The position numbers were made by a program, and so were the translations under genes. 64,000 nucleotides of DNA, taken from positions 13,652,060-13,716,059 of the forward strand of contig CM055823.1 of NCBI GenBank assembly GCA_029582265.1. The letters are read 5' to 3'. Shown piece after piece: positions 40,501 to 46,500 of the stretch (positions are counted from its first letter, which is position 1; each line of letters begins with the position of its first letter). This stretch comes from Zoroaster sp. YZ-2022 (Eukaryota > Echinodermata > Asteroidea > Forcipulatida > Zoroasteridae). The notes under the pieces were generated by a model, which made no database searches, was not told the origin of the DNA, and saw only the letters and a program-made list of their open reading frames with translations.

Positions 40501-43500
40501 TTCTCTCCAAATTCGGCTTTCAGATACTAAATCCAGACACAAACTACATCTATTAGCTTGTATGCTGTATTAAACTCTTTGAGGTCGCTGAAGAGCAGAC
40601 AGACTTCCTCAAGACAAATGTATTTATAGTTGTTTACAACGTTCCATCAAATGGTATATCAAGGAGGCTTTTGACCCTCACTCTGCATTTCTGACAGCCA
40701 TCAGAGATTTTTTCCTTCACCTGTTTGCTGTGGCTTTGACGGTAGCACCAATATCTCAGTTCAAGCACACCAAACAGACCATGTTAACATCATGGATTTT
40801 TACAGGTTGTTCCTATTACAAAAATCATGATTGCATCTTGCTGTAAGAACCCTTCTACCTTTACATTGTGATGCACAGCAAGCATAAGTCTTTCTGGACG
40901 TCATGATCAAATGCATGATTAACAGTACAGATAATTCTTTAAGATAATTGTCTACTATTCTGTTAAAGACAACATCGCACAGGTTTGTGTTAGCAGCCAT
41001 TATTCATTTATGGTTTGCATTTTCAGCTAGGCCTCTGTTTTAGACATTAAATTTGTGGATTTTACACTGCATGTCCCTTACCCTTATTACTGAACCATCT
41101 GGCGCTACTCTGCAATCATAGGTATTGTCAGTAATAGAATCTCCACCAATCTGCATGTATGTTTTATTCTAATAGTTGTGCCTATGTATGGTTATTATGG
41201 GAAAATGGGGGGGGGGGGAGAGTTTGAGTTTCAATCTGAATTCACATAGCTGGGACATGTAGTGTAGGGTAATTATTGGGGGTGTTTTCAGCAAACTGTG
41301 TTCACGCACAATGAGAATGTAATTGAAAGTGAGTAATACAATAAAAATCCTGATTATTTAGGGAGATTTTATCTCATCACAAATTATAGCAGATTCCATA
41401 TATCTGTCTGTGTTGGTAAATACATGTACAAGGCATGGGAGCTTCAGGGTGGGGTTGCCCTCATGGGCAAGCCACTAGCATTTTCCATAAAATAAATTAA
41501 CACGGCTTTTTGTCTATTTTGATTGTTTCTATCTGATGAAGTTAGCATCTACTTTCTGTAAAAAGAAATCACCCAAGTTGTGCTTTCCTTTGTAGCCAAT
41601 TGTTCTGTTTTACCTCACTGTGTATTTTGCAGTTTATTTGTTGGTGCGTCATATGTTTTGTTTAATGTCTTGAGCAAAAAATAAAAGAATTAAAAAAATT
41701 AAATAAAATAATTAAAAAAAGAACCACCCTCTTCAGAGTAGCCAACAGGCCTGATAATATGAATAATTAGTTTTGATTGTGTGGCGTTTTTTTTATTATA
41801 GGTAAGGAGAATGAGAAGAAACCTTCAGTGATACGTACAAGGACATTCTTTGGGGAATCCTCTGGACATGTCATGGATGCCAAGTTTATTGGTAATCTAG
41901 GAAGATATTTAAATGTAAGTAACTTATAGCATAAGATCATGTGATGATCCAAGAAAGTGAAATAAGCTAATCACCAAAGAGGGAGCTCATTGTCCAAAAC
42001 ATGAAAGAACATGGCCCCTCTTCCTCCCTGGCTTCACCAACGATAGAACATGACCCCTCTTACTCCCTAGCTTCACCAACGATAGAACATGACCCCTCTT
42101 CCTCCCTGGCTTCACCAACGATAGAACATGACCCCTCTGCCTCCCTGGCTCCACCAAAGAAAGAACATGACCCCTCTGCCTCCCTGGCTTCACCAACGAT
42201 AGAACATGACCCCTCTGCCTCCCCGGCTCCACCAATGAAAGAACATGACCCCTCTGCCTCCACCAATGAAAGAACATGACCCCTCTGCCTCCCTGGCTTC
42301 ACCAACGATAGAACATGACCCCTCTTCCTCCCTGGCTTCACCAACGATAGAACATGACCCCTCTGCCTCCCCGACTCCACCAAAGAAAGAACATGACCCC
42401 TCTGCCTCCCTGGCTTCACCAACGATAGAACGTGACCCCTCTGCCTCCCCGGCTCCACCAATGAAAGAACATGACCCCTCTGCTTCCCCGGCTCCACCAA
42501 TGAAAGAATATGACCCCTCTGCCTCCACCAATGAAAGAACATGACCCCTCTGCCTCCACCAATGAAAGAACATGACCCCTCTGCCTCCCTGGCTCCACCA
42601 ATGAAAGAACATGACCCCTCTGCCTCCCTGGCTCCACCAATGAAAGAACATGACCCCTCTGCCTCCACCAATGAAAGAACATGACCCCTCTGCCTCCATC
42701 AATGAAAGAACATGACCCCTCTGCCTCCCTGGATCTACCAATGAAAGAACATGACCCCTCTGCCTCCCTGGATCTGCCAATGAAAAAAACATTACCCCTT
42801 TGCCTTCCTGGAAATTTTGCACTCCTTTTTCCTCCCTTGATCCAACAATGGTTTATTGACATGATCGTGATTCATATGAATACATGTTTTTCCCCCACAG
42901 CATAGCTGTAATCCTAACTTGTTTGTGCAGAATGTGTTTGTGGACTCACATGATCTCCGCTTCCCATGGGTTGCATTCTTTGCCAAGAAGTAAGTTTAGT
43001 TGCATGTTAGTTGTATTGTGTAATTGTCTGCAAGTCAATTCATGATGTTTTATTATTGGGAATAAAGAACTAAAAATATTCCTTTAAAAAAAATTATATA
43101 ATCTGATATAAAAACGGGCAGCTATATTTTAGAAATACATGTAATATTTTGTAATTAAAGGCCATTTCATTTCATATCTAAGGAGTAAGACTAATTGCGG
43201 TGACACCATGTGGAATCTCAATTGAGTAGTAATTAGTTCTGAAAAGAACTGGTGGTACAACTCGACGTTTCGATCAGTATGCTCTGATCGTCCTCAGGAG
43301 AATGCCGGACTCTGGAAAATGCTGCTGCTTAAGTAGACTGCTGGAGGATCATCCCATGAATGGATGCTGGAGGATTAGTTCGTTGAGGCGCGCAGGCGGG
43401 AAACTGAGACTAGGATCCTAGGGGTTGGGGGAGAGGAGTGTGTGCTCACTGAACTGAATCAGTTGTTGACAAGCACAGGGGATGGAGGGTGGTTGACTTA

Positions 43501-46500
43501 GGATATAGGAGATCCCTCAGTCTGGGGTGGGTTATGGACTTTGGATATAGAAGATCCTTCAGTCTGTAGTAGTGGTCGCCAAATGTCGCTGATGTAGAAG
43601 CCGATGTCCTGTGGCACAGTGTCGTGTTTGACGATCTCGATGGCCTCTCTGATGCATCTGGGGTGCCATGTGTCGATGGGTGTGATGAGTTGGGCTGCCT
43701 GCCAGTCGATTTGGTGGTCCTTCATGTGCGAGTGCTTGACGATGGCGGACTTCTCGAAATCTCCTCTTCGGCCGTGTGCTCGGTTTTCCTTCAATCTGAT
43801 GGGGAGGTTGCGTCCTGTTTCGCCGATGTACACCTTACCGCACTCACAGGGGATCCGGTAGACTCCTGCTCTGTTGTTTGGGTCCGGTTTGTCCTTGTGG
43901 GTGTGTAGAAGTCCTTGGAGTGGAACACATCGATGCCTGCTCGTCGGAGGATGCGCTGTAGTTTGTGAGACGTCGAACCTAGATAGGGGAGACAAGCAGA
44001 GAGGGTTAGATTACTTACCTTGCTTTCGGGGTTTGGAACCGGCTTCGCTGTGCTGATCTTGCTGGGGTTGCAACCGTTGCGTTTGAGGGTGGTTCGGATG
44101 TGCTGTGGTTCCTTGGGAAGGCTGTCCTTGTCACAAATGTTGTAGGCGCGTTGTACGAGGGTACGGTTGACCGATGACTTGATGCTTGGGTGATGGAAGG
44201 AGCGCTGGTTCAGGTACCGATCTGTGTGCGTGGGCTTTCTGTAGACGTTGTGGTGTAGGGAGCCGTCTGGGTTTCTGGAAATGCCAACATCAAGGAATGC
44301 GATCTTGCCGTCTTCTTCTGTTTCCATGGTGAACTTGATGCTCGAGTGTTGCTGGTTGAGATGTTGTAGAAAATCCTGGAGTGTGTCTCTGCCATGTGGC
44401 CAAACCACAAAGGTGTCGTCCACGTATCGGAGCCACAGCTTCGGTTGGAGGTCGGCGGTGTTGAGGGAAGAGTTTTCAAACTCTTCCATGAAAATATCAG
44501 CAAGGACCGGGGATAAAGGAGATCCCATGGAGGTCCCAGCTGTCTGCTCGTAGAACTTGCCCTGAAACTGAAAACAACTTGAAGAGACACATGTTAGTAG
44601 CAAATCATGAATTTGGTCAGGGGTGAGTGATGTGCGATCATCAAGGGAAAGATCTTGTACGAGTCTGTCCTTCACCAGGAGGCATGTCTCTGTAGTTGGA
44701 ACATTGGTGAATAGGGAGACAACATCAAAACTAACCAAGATGATCGATGATCGAAACGTCGAGTTGTACCACCAGTTCTTTTCAGAACTAATTACTACTC
44801 AATTGAGATTCCACATGGTGTCACCGCAATTAGTCTTACTTATCATCCTCACCATGCAAAGCTACAAGTTTTACATATCTAAGGAGCATCTTTATTATTG
44901 ACACTAATGGGACACTTACAGTCACACTGGAAAACTTTCCATATCTGCAAGAATGTTTTGAGTGGAACACAATAAGCTAGCTTTCAAACAAGGAAAACCT
45001 AATAGATCGACGTTTCGATCAGTATGCTCTGTTCGTCCTCTGGAGAATACCTGAGATTCTCTATTGAGTAGTAATTAGTTCTGAAAAGAACTGGATGTTA
45101 CATCTTGATGTTTCGAGCAATATGCTCTGATCGTCCTGAGGAGAATGCCTGAGATTCTCCTGAGGACGATCAGAGCATACTGATCGAAACGTTGAGTTGT
45201 AACCTCCACTTCTTTTCAGAACTAATTACTACTCAATAGAGAATTTCACATGGTGTCACCGCAATTAGTGTTACATAATAATTACATGTTGCTGTGTTCA
45301 CACTGAAATCAGGTAGCCATTTATGAAATGGAGTCTTAGAAGGCTAAAGAAAGCAACCCCCACCCCCCCCAAAAAAAAAGGGGAAGCAAACAAGTAAAAC
45401 TGAAGGGAAAAGAAAAGATGAAAGCATGATGTGGAAATATTGCAAAGAGGAAGAAATGTGTTATGCAAGATGACCCCGTAGGGATACTCAGATTCTTGTT
45501 GGTACTTTGTTCAATTGTTTGGCATTGGAATAAAAATCAAGAAATTGGAAGTTTTGAAAAAAAAATTGGCCTTGGTGACTTTCATAATAACAAAATTCAA
45601 TGGGGAAAACAATGAAATTTGCCAAGGGCACATTTGAATACTCTTCAGATGAAATTGATTGCTCATAAAACAAAAGCGAAAATAACCAACTTCTCTATAA
45701 TCCTTTGCGCATTAATAATTGTTAATTTGACTGCATCAATTACAAACAGATATGAAATATTACATTTCAGAATGAGATAATTGAAGTCATGTATGCTGAA
45801 AAATGAAATAGAACCTACTAAAGGCAGTTGTGAACGAAATAATGACTGCTTGGAAACAAATTTGAACGCAACAATATAAGAAAAAGACTCATTTGATCGG
45901 ATCAATAAAACTGATTGAATTTGAATGTTCTTTAACAAACATGAAGAAAAACGTTGTGAAATTGGCCAGGAAAACCTATAATTAAAAGTTATATTTGTTG
46001 TAAAGAAACAAAATAGAAACTTTGATTCACGCATTTGTGGATACAAGTGTACATGTACATATATACATGTACATGAGAGGATGCTATACTGTACCTCATT
46101 TAATTGTGAATAAATTTTTTTAAATTCCTACGGTAAAGACCGTGCATTTTCTCCTTAACAACTCAACAAAATAAGCTCAAACTTGCATTTACACACGAAG
46201 TGTACACTGCCTTTAAGAATATTGGCTTGCCTTCCATTGTTCAGACTTTTGATCATACATGAATACTAATTAAAAGCAGCAATATTGGAAATAAAGTGCA
46301 TTGTCAATGCGCTTTGATGAGTCGGAAAGTTTTGAAACAAAACGAAATGCACGACATCCATTTTTTCTCTAATGTAGTTGTAGATTAAGTTCTTTGTAGA
46401 TTGATATAAAAATTCATGAATACATTGATGTATTTGTTTGCTACAGATATGTGAGAGCTGGCTCCGAGCTGACATGGGATTATAACTACGATGTTGGCAG

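Larger units (their letters stand above)
43186..44873 (-). mobile_element. Penelope-like retroelement copy with 13-bp target duplication
   Basis: CATATCTAAGGAG at 43173-43185 is repeated exactly at 44874-44886. Between them lie, on the minus strand, a reverse transcriptase fragment, a GIY-YIG endonuclease and a 3' terminal region ending CACCGCAATTAGTCTTA. The other end (44742-44873) is an inverted copy of the same terminal repeat, with hammerhead core remnant GATCGAAACGTCGAG. RT plus GIY-YIG endonuclease and terminal repeats in inverted arrangement are hallmarks of Penelope-like elements. The RT starts mid-domain, so this copy is 5'-truncated. Confidence 0.92.

Noticed and set aside
42001..42862. 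Several proteins of 90-210 residues on both strands
   Set aside because: Produced by the 39-bp minisatellite; repetitive peptides only, within a SETDB1 intron.
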